A stretch of DNA of 64,000 bases from Pseudomonas mosselii (GCF_005796105.1 NZ_VAUO01000011.1:1-64000), one strand, 5' to 3'; shown: positions 26,001-36,709, counted from the stretch's first letter. Numbers and translations: made by a program. Notes: a model not told the origin generated them from the letters alone.

Positions 26001-26216
26001 GCTGGCCAGGCGGCTGAACTCGCGCGATTGCAGGCGTGAGGTCTGGATTTCCTGCCAGGCGGCGTAGCCCAAGGCGAGCAGCGCCAACACCAGCACGAGC
26101 AGGATCAAGCGCCACCACAGGCGGCGCTGGCGTGGTTTCAGGGGCGATGGGGCTTCAGCCTGGGGTGCTTTGGGTGCTTCCGTTCTGCTTGGTTCCGATT
26201 GCCACAGTGCGCCCAT
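23070..26216 (-). CDS. class A penicillin-binding protein (transglycosylase/transpeptidase)
   Basis: A 1048-residue bifunctional cell-wall synthase, longer than PBP1a or PBP1b. One transmembrane helix lies at about residues 35-54. The GT51 glycosyltransferase domain shows IENRELLDP (near 184) and GGSTLATQLEK (near 228). The transpeptidase domain has Ser516 in GSTAKLR (SxxK) and KTGT at about 947. Between them lie long insertions. It resembles the extra PBP1-type proteins of pseudomonads rather than mrcA or mrcB. It stands alone, with its own upstream region and the PadR operator beyond its end. Confidence 0.85.
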   Translation of the reverse strand: MGALWQSEPSRTEAPKAPQAEAPSPLKPRQRRLWWRLILLVLVLALLALGYAAWQEIQTSRLQSREFSRLASTLTYSLQPGPSDAIVYPGDGPFDKRLGYSALGEFLPRLLKRDYLINQQVRFSPALMRYVEHGLFVPFVEKIQAGLSITDCRGDMLYQYNYPQHLYANFAAIPPVMVNSLLFIENRELLDPKDPQNNPAVDWPRFAKAAYSQLAKYLALPGQSAGGSTLATQLEKYRHSPDGLTVSGAEKIRQMISASVRAYQGGPDTTEARERIVRDYLNSVPLSAVPGHGEVHGMAEGLRVWYGADFDQVNQALMSTASDEKSLAERGLALRQVLALMIAQRRPSYYLSKGRLELAELTDSHIRVLAANGIIERPLADAALASKAVYRDWVAQPTIVPIITNKGISLARNRLAAMLNRPLYDLDRLDLSATSTLQADLQVQVSQYLKNLADPAFAAQLGLIGERLLTSKTTDQVSYSFTLFERTADGSRVRVQTDSTDQPFDINEGSKLELGSTAKLRVLTTYLEIIAELHDKYAGKPAAELKQVPVAELDRISQWSLEWLMQNSKNQSLDAMLDAALERKYSANTGEAFFTGGGMHVFNNFRKEDNNRNPTLKDALRESINLPFIRLMRDIVRYVTYQQPFNREPLLKDDADPRRQEYLARFADREGTNYMMRFWKKYQRKTSQQRLDTFLDSLRVTPQRLAAVHRYLFPEAGQDTFNRFVRAHSKGDKQDLAKLTDSRLVEMYAAYGPGKFDLPDQGFIAKVHPLDLWMLGYLLKNPGASLKDTLNASRFERQEVYGWLFKSRYQGARDSRIRTMVEIEAFTDIHQRWKRVGYPFDHLVPSLATAIGSSGDRPAALSELVGIIQNDGVRLPTLRIDTLHFAQGTPYETQLISDPDRGQRILPVEVARALKGAMSQVVDAGTARRISGSFKLHDGTPLVMGGKTGTGDNRIESFGAGGRLIGSRSLNRTATFVFYLGDNHFGTLTAFVSGRSAEAFTFTSALPVQVLKGMAPILMPYLEPGNPNACKAPQVALVPLGRPDLSIN

Positions 26217-26353
26217 AGTCTTGAGTCCGGCCAGTATTTGCGTCTTGCTTGCCTGAAGCTTAGACGGTGGTCGGGTTCGGGGAAAAATTTGTAGGAAACG
26301 TCCGGGGCTCGCGGGGCATCAGCGGCATGCGCTGGCCCCGAGCGGATGGCCGG

Positions 26354-27973
26354 TCAGGCCGCCTCTTCACTGTGCGGTTCGAAACTGTCCGCCCGCGCCA
26401 GTTGCCACATGCGCGAATAGAACTGTCCGTTCACCTCGCCGGTCAGCAACTCGCCGGGCTTGAGGAACACGTGCATCTGCGAGAACAGCTTGATCTCGGT
26501 GGCCGATACACGCCGTACCAAATGCTTGGCTTGTAGTTGCGATGGATGTTCGAGCCCGGCGGCGGCCAGCATCTCGGCCAATGCGCGCAGGGTGTTGCGG
26601 TGGAAGTTGAACACCCGTTGGGCCTTGTCTGGCACCACCAGGGCGCGCTGGCGCAGCGTGTCCTGGGTGGCGACACCGGTAGGGCATTTGTTGGTATGGC
26701 AGCTTTGCGACTGGATGCAGCCAATGGCGAACATGAAACCGCGTGCCGAGTTGGCCCAGTCGGCGCCGATGGCTAGCACGCTGGCGATGTCGAAGGCGCT
26801 GACGATCTTGCCGCTGGCACCGAGCTTGATCTTGTCGCGCAGGTTCAGCCCCACCAAGGTGTTGTGCACGAACAGCAAGCCCTCGCGCAGCGGCACACCG
26901 ATATGGTCGGTGAACTCCACCGGCGCTGCGCCAGTACCGCCTTCCTTGCCATCGACGACGATGAAATCGGGAAGGATGCCGGTTTCCAGCATGGCCTTGG
27001 CAATCCCCATGAACTCCCAGGGATGGCCCAGGCAGAATTTGAAACCCACCGGCTTGCCACCGGACAGCTCACGCAGTCGGGCGATGAAGTGCATCAGCTC
27101 GATGGGGGTGGAGAAGGCGCTGTGGCGTGACGGCGAGATGCAGTCTTCGCCCATCGGTACGCCACGGGTGTCGGCGATCTCCTGGGTGACCTTGTGCTTG
27201 GGCAGGATGCCACCGTGGCCGGGCTTGGCGCCTTGGCTCATCTTGATCTCGATCATCCGCACTTGCGGATTCTGTGCCTGGGCGGCGAAGCGCTCAGGGT
27301 CGAAACGCCCATCCGGCGTGCGGCAGCCAAAGTAGCCGCTGCCCAGCTCCCAGGTCAGGTCGCCGCCATGCTCGCGGTGATAAGGGCTGATGCTGCCTTC
27401 GCCGGTATCGTGGGCAAAGTTGCCGAGCTTGGCGCCTTGATTGAGGGCGCGGATGGCGTTGGCGCTAAGCGAGCCGAAGCTCATCGCCGAAATATTGAAG
27501 ATCGACGCCGAATACGGCTGGGTACACTGTGGCCCGCCGACCGTCACCCGAAAGCTTGCTGGGTCTGCCAGCGGTGCCGGACGCATCGAGTGGCCGATGA
27601 ACTCGAAGCCTGACTGATACACATCGATGAGCGTACCGAAGGGCTTGTCCGAGGCTTCGTTCTTGGCCCTGGCATACACCAGCGAGCGTTGTGCCCGGGA
27701 GAAGGGCAGGGCATCGCTGTCGGCTTCCAGCAGGTACTGGCGGATCTCCGGGCGAATGCCCTCGACCAGATAGCGGATGTTGCCCAGGATCGGATAATTG
27801 CGGCGTACCGCGTGACGCTGCTGCAACAGGTCGAATACCCCAATCAGGCTGAGCACGCCGGTGGCCAGGGTGAATGGCCACAACCATTCGTGGTGCACGA
27901 AGGGCAGGCTGGCCAGGGTGAACAGCACGCAGGCGGCGAAGCAGGCATAGCGACTGAGAAGTGACAGGCTCAT
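26354..27973 (-). CDS. FMN-binding glutamate synthase-like membrane protein
   Basis: A 539-residue protein with two N-terminal hydrophobic helices (about residues 8-25 and 29-46) and a TIM-barrel like the FMN domain of glutamate synthase large subunits. The barrel shows SAMSFGSLSANAIRALNQGA, KMSQGAKPGHGG, DGKEGGTGAAP and a three-cysteine cluster motif in CIQSQSCHTNKCPTGVATQ that would hold a 3Fe-4S centre. The amidotransferase domain and NADPH subunit are absent, so it cannot be a complete glutamate synthase. Its substrate is unknown. Confidence 0.88.
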   Translation of the reverse strand: MSLSLLSRYACFAACVLFTLASLPFVHHEWLWPFTLATGVLSLIGVFDLLQQRHAVRRNYPILGNIRYLVEGIRPEIRQYLLEADSDALPFSRAQRSLVYARAKNEASDKPFGTLIDVYQSGFEFIGHSMRPAPLADPASFRVTVGGPQCTQPYSASIFNISAMSFGSLSANAIRALNQGAKLGNFAHDTGEGSISPYHREHGGDLTWELGSGYFGCRTPDGRFDPERFAAQAQNPQVRMIEIKMSQGAKPGHGGILPKHKVTQEIADTRGVPMGEDCISPSRHSAFSTPIELMHFIARLRELSGGKPVGFKFCLGHPWEFMGIAKAMLETGILPDFIVVDGKEGGTGAAPVEFTDHIGVPLREGLLFVHNTLVGLNLRDKIKLGASGKIVSAFDIASVLAIGADWANSARGFMFAIGCIQSQSCHTNKCPTGVATQDTLRQRALVVPDKAQRVFNFHRNTLRALAEMLAAAGLEHPSQLQAKHLVRRVSATEIKLFSQMHVFLKPGELLTGEVNGQFYSRMWQLARADSFEPHSEEAA

Positions 27974-28199
27974 ACGGGGTCCTTGCGAATGGCTCGGTCA
28001 GGCTCAGGGCCTGGACAAACCCCGACCATAGCCCGGTTAACCCGCATTTCGCCAGCGCCGGACGGGCACGAGGAAATGAAAAATCGCCGGGCGGGTTGGG
28101 CGCCGTGCTGTCTTGAAGGGTTGCTTGGGCGCGAACATGCGCTTTCAGGCGGCTCGAATCCGGTATCCTGCTCACCCCGAAGAAAACCGCGAGTCCGCC

Positions 28200-28613
28200 A
28201 TGCCCAAGACTATCCACATAGCCGCTGCCCTGCTGCTCGATCCGCAGGGCCGTACCCTGCTGGTGCGCAAGCGTGGCACCGTGGCCTTCATGCAGCCTGG
28301 CGGCAAGATCGATGCGGGTGAGTCGCCTGCCCAGGCGCTGGTGCGCGAGTTGCACGAGGAGTTGGGCTTACAGCTCGACCCCGCCCAGGTCGTTCACCTC
28401 GGGCGCTTCAGCGCGCCGGCAGCCAACGAGCCAGGCTTCCAGGTGCAAGCCGAGCTGTTTTGCGTCGATTGCGCCGAGGCGGTAGCCCCGGCGGCTGAAA
28501 TCGAAGAGGTGGTGTGGCTGGCGGCGAGCGACACGCTGACGCTTGAGCTCGCGCCGCTGACCCGTGACCTGATCCTGCCGTTGTGGCGCGAGCGCCTCAA
28601 CGCACCGCGCTGA
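28200..28613 (+). CDS. Nudix hydrolase
   Basis: A 137-residue pyrophosphohydrolase. The Nudix box is complete, from GGKIDAGE to RELHEELGL (residues about 38-60), following Gx5Ex7REUxEExGU. The N-terminal strand (IHIAAALLLDPQGRTLLVRKRG) fits MutT-like enzymes. The substrate cannot be told. The ATG at 28200 begins MPKTIHIA. Its last 17 bp overlap the tail of the convergent metR gene. Confidence 0.88.
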   Translation: MPKTIHIAAALLLDPQGRTLLVRKRGTVAFMQPGGKIDAGESPAQALVRELHEELGLQLDPAQVVHLGRFSAPAANEPGFQVQAELFCVDCAEAVAPAAEIEEVVWLAASDTLTLELAPLTRDLILPLWRERLNAPR

Positions 28614-29514
28614 CGCCGTCGAGCGTGGCGAACGAGGTGTCCTTGGCGGTCAGCAGGAAATCGCGCATGTACGGTGCATCGAGCATGTCGGTGCGCACCG
28701 CCGCGTAGAGCGTGGCGAACAGCCCTTTTTCACCCAGACGCTTGCCTTTGACGTAGCCACGCGAACTGTACTCGTGCAGCGCCCAGTGCGGCATGCCGCA
28801 CACGCCGCGCCCGCTGGCCACCAGCTGCATCATCATCACCGTCAGTTCAGAGGTGCGTACCGCTGCCGGCTCGATGTCGGCGGGCTCCAGGAAGCGGGTG
28901 AATATGTCCAGGCGGTCGCGTTCCACCGGATAGGTGATCAGGGTCTGGTCGAGCAAGTCCTGGGGCACGATGTACGGTTTGCTGGCCAGCGCATGCTGGT
29001 TGGCCACCGCGAGCATCGCTTCGTAGGTAAAAAGCGGCACGTAGGTGATGCCGGCCAAGTCCAGCGGATCGGAGGTCACCACCAGGTCGAGGTCGCCGCG
29101 GGCCAGTGCCGGCAACGGCGCGAAGGCGAAGCCCGAGGCCAGGTCCAGCTCGACCTCGGGCCAGGCGTCGCGGAACTGGTCGATGGTCGGCATCAGCCAC
29201 TGGAAGCAGCTGTGGCATTCGATTGCCATGTGCAGGCGCCCGGCAGTACCGCCGGCCAGCCGCGCGATGTCGCGTTCGGCGCCGCGCAGCAGTGGCAGGG
29301 TGGCGTCGGCCAGTTGCAGCAGGCGCAGGCCGGCGCTGGTGAAGCGAATCGGCTTGGTCTTGCGTACGAACAGTGGCAGACCGAGGCGCTCCTCTAGCTC
29401 CTTGAACTGATGCGACAGCGCCGATTGGGTCAGGTGCAGGCGTTCGGCAGCCTCCACCAGGCTGTCGGCCTCGCGCAGGGCATGAAGGGTTTTCAGGTGG
29501 CGGATTTCCAGCAC
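28597..29514 (-). CDS. metR: LysR-type regulator MetR
   Basis: A 305-residue activator of methionine biosynthesis genes, with homocysteine as coinducer in enterics. The helix-turn-helix (LVEAAERLHLTQSALSHQFK) and the conserved LEIRHLKTLHALR start are those of MetR. The effector domain contains ECHSCFQWLMP and HEYSSRGYV, as in the family. The frame is open to 29640, but GTG at 29514 with GGAG upstream gives the conserved start. The target metE or metH is not in the window. Confidence 0.88.
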   Translation of the reverse strand: MLEIRHLKTLHALREADSLVEAAERLHLTQSALSHQFKELEERLGLPLFVRKTKPIRFTSAGLRLLQLADATLPLLRGAERDIARLAGGTAGRLHMAIECHSCFQWLMPTIDQFRDAWPEVELDLASGFAFAPLPALARGDLDLVVTSDPLDLAGITYVPLFTYEAMLAVANQHALASKPYIVPQDLLDQTLITYPVERDRLDIFTRFLEPADIEPAAVRTSELTVMMMQLVASGRGVCGMPHWALHEYSSRGYVKGKRLGEKGLFATLYAAVRTDMLDAPYMRDFLLTAKDTSFATLDGVSAVR

Positions 29515-29742
29515 AAGGGCTCCGTGAGCAATATCGCGGGTAAACAGGGAATGACGTTGAGTTTCCCTCATGTTGAGTGTGCTGTCGATATCGTTGAACG
29601 CCGACGTGCAAGCCGCGCTGGTCCGCTCGCGCACGACCACTCGGCAAGGTTCACGAAATTGTCACGGTTTTGTGGCAGCGCGCCGGCATGAACTTCATCA
29701 GACTCGCGCTCTACTGGGGATCTGCATTCTGGTGTTTCTTTC

Positions 29743-30738
29743 ATGCGGGCGTTTCTGTTCTTTGTTTTCTTGCAGGTCGTGGCGCAGGCGAGCTTCGCCG
29801 AAGGTCGCTGCGACCCTCACGTTCCGGTGCAACGCGCCGAGCTGGGTGAGCTGAGCCTGGTCTACCAGAGCGTCGGCGCGCCCCGTGATCCTGCGTTGCT
29901 GCTGGTGATGGGCCTTGGCGGGCAACTGATCCATTGGCCGGACGATGTGGTCGAGGCGCTTTGCCGCCAGGGCTTTCGGGTGATTCGCTATGACAACCGC
30001 GACGTGGGCCTGTCGCGCTGGAATCGTCTGCCTGACTCGGCCAATCTCACCGTCGAGCTGTTGCGCTACAAGCTCGGCCTGCCGGTGTCGGCGCCCTACA
30101 GCCTGACCGACATGGCCGGTGACGGCCTCGGCCTGATGGATGCGCTGCACGTTCGCCAGTTCCATGTGTTGGGGGTGAGCATGGGCGGGATGATCGCTCA
30201 ACACATTGCAGCCATGGCACCGCAGCGGGTACGCAGCCTCACGCTGGTGATGTCCAGTTCGGGGGCCGCAGGCTTGCCTGCGCCCAATCCGGCGCTGGTG
30301 CAGTTGCTGGCCCGGCGCAGTGCGCCTAGCCGAGAAGTGGCCATTGAGCAGCAGGCCGACCTGTTGGCAGCGCTGGGCAGCCCTCAGGTCAAGGATGACC
30401 GCGCCGTGCTGCTGCAGCAGGCCGCGCAGGCTTATGACCGGGCGTTCAACCCGGAAGGTGTCAAACGCCAGATCATGGCGATTCTTGCCGAGCCGAGCCG
30501 GGTGGAACTGCTCAATCAGTTGCGGGTGCCGACCCTGGTGGTGCACGGCACAGCCGACCCACTGTTGCCGGTGATGCATGGCGTGCACCTGGCGGCGCAT
30601 ATCCAAGGTAGCCAACTGCGCCTGATTCCGGGCTTGGCGCACCGTTTCCAGGAGCCATTCAAGCAGCCTTTGCTAGGGGCCGTGCTGCCCTACTTGCAGG
30701 CCCACCGACAAGACGCGACCCATCTCGCCGGATTGTGA
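29743..30738 (+). CDS. exported alpha/beta hydrolase
   Basis: A 331-residue serine hydrolase with a signal peptide (MRAFLFFVFLQVVAQASFA). The nucleophile elbow is GVSMGG, with Ser at about residue 147. The acid is probably the Asp in GTADPLLP, and the His is in LAHRF near the end. The oxyanion region is VMGLGGQLIHW. Related proteins are called esterases or hydrolases without known substrate. It is divergent from metR. Confidence 0.82.
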   Translation: MRAFLFFVFLQVVAQASFAEGRCDPHVPVQRAELGELSLVYQSVGAPRDPALLLVMGLGGQLIHWPDDVVEALCRQGFRVIRYDNRDVGLSRWNRLPDSANLTVELLRYKLGLPVSAPYSLTDMAGDGLGLMDALHVRQFHVLGVSMGGMIAQHIAAMAPQRVRSLTLVMSSSGAAGLPAPNPALVQLLARRSAPSREVAIEQQADLLAALGSPQVKDDRAVLLQQAAQAYDRAFNPEGVKRQIMAILAEPSRVELLNQLRVPTLVVHGTADPLLPVMHGVHLAAHIQGSQLRLIPGLAHRFQEPFKQPLLGAVLPYLQAHRQDATHLAGL

Positions 30739-30763
30739 GTACCTCGGCGTATCCTGCAAACCT

Positions 30764-31099
30764 TCAGTGCATCCGCACCCACAGCGTCACCAGTACACTC
30801 GCTGCCATCAGCCAGGCTACGGTCGCCAGTGCCAGCGAGGTTTCCAGGCGCAGGCGCTCGACCAGCAGGTATAGGGTCGCCAAGTACACGAAGTACGGAA
30901 TGATCGACCACATCCCGAACACGATGGTGGCCTTCAGGTCGGCCACCGAGCGGCCCTTGCCGACGATGTAGTGGGCGATCAGGGCGAAGGTGGGAAACAA
31001 CGGCACCAGCCCGGCGATGTAGTAGTTGCGTGTTTTCGACAAGATCGCCAGCAGCACCACCACGCCAGCGCCCAAGGCGGCTTTGAATATCAGGTCCAC
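30764..31099 (-). CDS. glpM: GlpM-family small membrane protein
   Basis: A 111-residue protein with four likely transmembrane helices (about residues 4-20, 27-45, 58-79 and 88-107). KTRNYYIAGLVPLFPTFALIAHYIVG and the RSVADLKATIVFG segment are typical of GlpM, a membrane protein first reported near glp genes of P. aeruginosa with an effect on alginate formation. The start is GTG at 31099. Its biochemical role is unknown. The symbol rests on sequence resemblance only. Confidence 0.78.
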   Translation of the reverse strand: MDLIFKAALGAGVVVLLAILSKTRNYYIAGLVPLFPTFALIAHYIVGKGRSVADLKATIVFGMWSIIPYFVYLATLYLLVERLRLETSLALATVAWLMAASVLVTLWVRMH

Positions 31100-31124
31100 G
31101 TTGCGGTTCCGAGTTGGGGGCAGG

Positions 31125-32449
<1,325 letters not shown>

Positions 32450-32453
<4 letters not shown>

Positions 32454-34348
32454 GGAAGGTCTGCCGATTCGCGGGGGGGAGAGGCCAGGGGCAGGGCGAG
32501 GACGAACGCGGTGCCGCCGGCAGCGGGGTGTTCGACGCTCAGGGTGCCCTTGGCTGCGGTGACCAGGCTGGCCGACAAGGTCAGGCCCAGGCCCAGGCCA
32601 TGTTCGCCCGGTTTGGTGGTGAAGAACGGTTCGAACAAGTGCTTGCGCGCCTCCGGGTCGATGCCGTGACCGTTATCGCGCACTTGCAGGCGGTATTTGT
32701 CGCCCTGAATTTCGCCTTCCAGCCACAGTTGCGGCTGAGGCTGGCTAGCCATGGCGTCGAGGGCGTTGCCGATCAGGTTGACCAGGATCTGTTCCAGGCG
32801 TGTCTGGTCGATCGCCAGTTGCTGATCGTCGAACTGGCAATGCAGCGTGCACGTACCGGTGCGGTTGGCCAGCACTTGCAGGGTCGCGTCGACGGCCTTT
32901 TGCAGCGAGGCCTGTCCGCTGTCGTCGCCGCGCCGGGCGAACGAGCGCAGGCTGGCGGTGATGCGTCCCATGCGGTCGATCAGGTCGTTCATGGTGCGCA
33001 GATTGGTGCTGGCGGTTTCCAGCGCACCTCGCTCGAGGAAGCGCACAGTATTGCCCGACAGCGTGCGCAGCGCCGCTAGCGGTTGGTTGAGTTCGTGGGC
33101 GATGCTGGTGGACATTTGCCCGATTGCCGCCAGCTTGCCGGCCTGCACCAGTTCATCCTGGGCATGACGCAGGGTCTGTTCGGCGTGGCGGCGTTCGCGA
33201 ATCTGCCCCTTGAGTCGTTCGTTACTGGCACGCAGGTCGGCGGTGCGCTCAGCGATGCGTCGCTCAAGCTGGCTGTTGGCCTCTTGCAGCGCCTCGCGTG
33301 CGGCCAGGCGTGTGGCGATCACCTTACGCCGCTCGTTCCAGGCGATGCCGAGGATCGCCAGCAAGGCGAACGCCACGCCCACCAGCACGCCCTGCACTAT
33401 CGATTCGCGGCGCAGGTCCTGTAGCGGGGTGAGCAGGGTGAAGTGCCAGGGCGTGTCGGCCAGGCGTCGGGTCTGGGCCAGATAAGCGACCTCGCGCGAG
33501 CTGCCCTGGCTGGTTTCGCTGTTGGCCGGGAAGGTCAGTTTTTCGACGCCGTCGGCGAGGGTTTCGCGGGCCAGTGGCTGTAGCTCGTTGAGCGGCCACC
33601 AGTAATATTGCAGGCTGCGCGCCAGGCGTTCCTTGATCTGCGGTGTCAGCGGGCGCACCGATTTCAGGCGTCGGGCCGGGTCGCTGGAGAGGATGATGAT
33701 ACCGTTCTCGTCGCTGACGAAGGCTTCCAGGCGTGCGCGTTGCCAGCGTTCCTCGAGGGTGTCCAGGCGTACCTTGATCACTGCGACGCCTATGATCTTG
33801 CCGTGCTCCTCCAGGCCGTGTGCCAGGTAGTAGCCAGCTTCGCCGGTGGTCGTGCCGATCCCGTAGAAGCGCCCAGGCTCGCCGCGCACGGCGGCCTGGA
33901 AGTAGGCACGAAACGCTAGGTCTTCGCCGAGAAACGAGTCGGCGTCGCGCCAGTTGCTGGTGGCCTGTACCCGGCCGTTGGTGTCGAGCACGAAGATCGC
34001 CCGGCTGCGACTGCGCCGGTTGAGGCCTTCGAGGTATTCGTTGACTGCCTGGCGCTGGCTGCCGTCGGGGTCAGTGAGCAGTTGCGAGACGCTGTCTTCG
34101 AGTTCCAGCAGGCTCGGCAGGTAGGTGTATTTGCTGATTTCACTCTCGACCGTGCGCGCATGCAGTTCCAACGCGCGCTCGCCGCTGTCGCTGAGGGTGC
34201 GGATGCCGTTGTTCTCGCTGACGATGAAGCCGACGAAGCCCAGCCCGATCATCAGCAGGATGATCAGCGGTGGCAGCAGCAGTTGGCGTATCAGGCGGGA
34301 TTTCACGGCGGGCTGGGCAGGGCGAAGGAGCGAAGGGTCGCATTTCAT
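32450..34348 (-). CDS. aauS: sensor histidine kinase AauS (DctB-like)
   Basis: A 632-residue inner-membrane kinase for glutamate and aspartate sensing. A first helix at about residues 22-44 and a second near 305-325 enclose a large periplasmic double-Cache region (GRFYGIGTTTGEAGYYLAHG). A coiled coil follows. The H box SIAHELNQPLAALRTL and ATP-binding boxes NLIGNALDA, DNGHGI and GLGLGLTLS are intact. The frame is open to 34471, but the ATG at 34348 starts the conserved MKCDPSLL. It lies just beyond aatP, so the whole locus may form one transcript. Confidence 0.9.
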
Positions 34349-34409
34349 CACAGTGGCCTTGTCACGACCAGCATCCGCTGCCCGGTTGGGCAGCGGCGTT
34401 GGGGCCTGC

Positions 34410-35144
34410 TCAGTGCTGCAGGATCTTGCTGAGGAAGTGCTGGGTGCGTTCGTGGCGACCTTGCGGATCACCGAAAAAGGCTTCCTTCTGGCAGTCCTCG
34501 ATGATGCTGCCCTTGTCCATGAAGATCACCCGGTTGGCCACCTTGCGGGCAAAGCCCATTTCGTGGGTCACGCACATCATGGTCATGCCTTCGTTGGCCA
34601 GCTCGACCATCACATCCAGCACTTCGTTGACCATCTCCGGGTCGAGCGCCGAAGTCGGTTCGTCGAACAGCATGACGATCGGGTCCATCGACAGCGCGCG
34701 GGCAATCGCCACGCGCTGCTGCTGGCCACCGGAGAGTTGGCCAGGGTGCTTCTTGGCATGAGCGCCGAGGCCGACGCGTTCGAGCAGGGCCAGGCCTTTC
34801 TTGGTGGCTTCGGCTTCGCTGCGTCCGAGTACCTTGCGCTGGGCAATGGTGAGGTTCTCGGTGATGGTCAGGTGCGGGAACAGCTCGAAGTGCTGGAACA
34901 CCATGCCGACCCGCGAACGCAGTTTGGGCAGATTGGTCTTGGGGTCGGCGATCGAGGTGCCGTCAACCACGATGTCGCCTTTCTGGAACGGCTCCAGGGC
35001 GTTGACGCACTTGATCAGGGTGGACTTGCCCGAGCCGGACGGCCCGCATACCACCACCACTTCACCTTTCTTGACCTCGGTGCTGCAATCGGTCAGCACC
35101 TGGAAGTCGCCGTACCACTTGTTGACGTTCTTGATGGAAATCAT
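34410..35144 (-). CDS. aatP: glutamate/aspartate ABC transporter ATPase AatP
   Basis: A 244-residue ATPase of the polar amino acid uptake family. Walker A is GPSGSGKST (residues 34-42), the signature is LSGGQQQR and Walker B is VMLFDEPTSALD. It energises the AatQM permease for uptake of glutamate and aspartate. Its start overlaps the aatM stop by 4 bp. It is the last transporter gene before aauS. Confidence 0.93.
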   Translation of the reverse strand: MISIKNVNKWYGDFQVLTDCSTEVKKGEVVVVCGPSGSGKSTLIKCVNALEPFQKGDIVVDGTSIADPKTNLPKLRSRVGMVFQHFELFPHLTITENLTIAQRKVLGRSEAEATKKGLALLERVGLGAHAKKHPGQLSGGQQQRVAIARALSMDPIVMLFDEPTSALDPEMVNEVLDVMVELANEGMTMMCVTHEMGFARKVANRVIFMDKGSIIEDCQKEAFFGDPQGRHERTQHFLSKILQH

Positions 35145-35812
35145 ACGGTGATCCTTTTTTGCAGGCGCTTGACCAGCCAGGAAGCGGAGAAGCTGATGAT
35201 GAAGTAGACGACACCGGCGAAGATCAGGAACTCATGCGAGCGTCCGATGATGTCGCCGTTGGAGCGCGCCGAATTGAGGAAGTCGACCAGGCCCACGGTG
35301 TACACCAGCGAGGTGTCCTGGAACAGGATGATGCTCTGTTGCAACAGCAGCGGGGTCATCTTGCGAAACGCCTGGGGCAGGATGATCAGGCGCATGGTCT
35401 GGCCGTACGTCATGCCCAGGGCCTGCGCTGCACCCATCTGGCCCTTGGAGATCGACTGCACGCCGGCGCGGACGATTTCACAGAAATACGCGGCCTCGAA
35501 CATCATGAAGGCCACCACGCAGGAGGTGAAGGCCCCTACCGGAGTGTCTTCGCCCGTGATCCAGCGCAGCACGAACGGCACCGCCAGGTAGAACCAGGTG
35601 ATCACCAGCAGCAGCGGGATGGAGCGGAAGTAGTTGACGTAGGCACCGGCGAGGTTCGACAGCAGCTTGTTCGAGGACAGGCGCATCAAGGCCAGAACCG
35701 TGCCCAGCGCGATGCCGCCGACTACACCCATGACCATCAGTTGCAGGGTCATGAGCATGCCGTCCCACAGGGCTGGCAGGGCGGGGATGATTTCGCTGAA
35801 ATCCATGTCCAT
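35141..35812 (-). CDS. aatM: glutamate/aspartate ABC transporter permease AatM
   Basis: A 223-residue inner-membrane permease with about five helices. The EAA loop (EIVRAGVQSISKGQMGAAQALGM) is characteristic of the HisMQ type. GGAGG lies seven bases before the ATG at 35812, so this start is preferred over the ATG at 35806. The start directly follows the aatQ stop codon with no gap. Confidence 0.92.
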   Translation of the reverse strand: MDMDFSEIIPALPALWDGMLMTLQLMVMGVVGGIALGTVLALMRLSSNKLLSNLAGAYVNYFRSIPLLLVITWFYLAVPFVLRWITGEDTPVGAFTSCVVAFMMFEAAYFCEIVRAGVQSISKGQMGAAQALGMTYGQTMRLIILPQAFRKMTPLLLQQSIILFQDTSLVYTVGLVDFLNSARSNGDIIGRSHEFLIFAGVVYFIISFSASWLVKRLQKRITV

Positions 35813-36559
35813 TTACTTGCCTCCCACGGAAATCAAGCCAGGCACGGCGACTTTCTTCTCGACCAGGCGCATGAGCAGCATCAGGCCCATGTTCAGGGTG
35901 AAGTAGATCAGCGTGGCAAGGGTGAACGCTTCGAACAGGTTGGCGGAGAACTCAGCGGTCTGCTTGGTCTGTGCCAGCAACTCCATCAGGCCGATGAGCG
36001 AGGCCACCGAGGAGTTCTTGAACACGTTCAGGAACTCGGAAGTGAGGGGCGGAATAATGATCCGGTAGGCCTGTGGCAGGAGCACGTTGGTATAGATCTG
36101 CGACAGGCTGAAACCCATCGCGCGGGCGGCGGACTCCTGGCCACGCGGCAGTGCCTGGATACCAGTACGCACCTGTTCGCAAACCCGTGCGGCGGTGAAC
36201 AGGCCCAGGCACACGACCACGCTGATCAGCGCCGAGGTGGTCGGATTGAGGTCCTGCTTGAACCACTCCTGCAAGCCTTCTGGCAGCAGGTCCGGCACCA
36301 GGAAGTACCAGATGAACAGCTGCACCAGCAGCGGCACGTTGCGGAACAGCTCGACGTAGAGCGTGGCAATCCCTGACACCAGACGGTTGGGCACGGTGCG
36401 CATGACGCCAAGGATCGACCCCAGCAGCAGCGCGATGATCCAGGCGGAAATGGCGATGGCGATGGTCCATCCGAGACCTGTGATGTACCAGTCCAGATAG
36501 GTTTCGCTGCCCACGCCGGTGGACTTGAAGAACACGCTCCAGTCCCAGTTGTAATTCAT
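35813..36559 (-). CDS. aatQ: glutamate/aspartate ABC transporter permease AatQ
   Basis: A 248-residue inner-membrane permease, partner of AatM. The N terminus MNYNWDWSVFFKSTG, about five helices and the loop EQVRTGIQALPRGQESAARAMG fit GltJ/AatQ proteins. It ends right at the aatM start. A gap of 150 bp separates it from aatJ and holds no strong terminator, so the binding-protein message may read on into it. Confidence 0.92.
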   Translation of the reverse strand: MNYNWDWSVFFKSTGVGSETYLDWYITGLGWTIAIAISAWIIALLLGSILGVMRTVPNRLVSGIATLYVELFRNVPLLVQLFIWYFLVPDLLPEGLQEWFKQDLNPTTSALISVVVCLGLFTAARVCEQVRTGIQALPRGQESAARAMGFSLSQIYTNVLLPQAYRIIIPPLTSEFLNVFKNSSVASLIGLMELLAQTKQTAEFSANLFEAFTLATLIYFTLNMGLMLLMRLVEKKVAVPGLISVGGK

Positions 36560-36709
36560 CGGGATTTCCCCTCAGACGGTTGTTTCACGGGCACCTTCTA
36601 GCATCCGGGGGCGCGGGGCGCCCTCGGATGAAAGGGTAGACACATAACCAGTGGCCTGTCGGAATCGATTCGCGCGGTTGAGCGCCAGGCCACTATTGAC
36701 CGCTGAGGA

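Noticed and set aside
26354..27973. Naming the FMN protein as the glutamate synthase large subunit gltB
   Set aside because: It lacks the amidotransferase and C-terminal domains, is only 539 residues, and has membrane helices.
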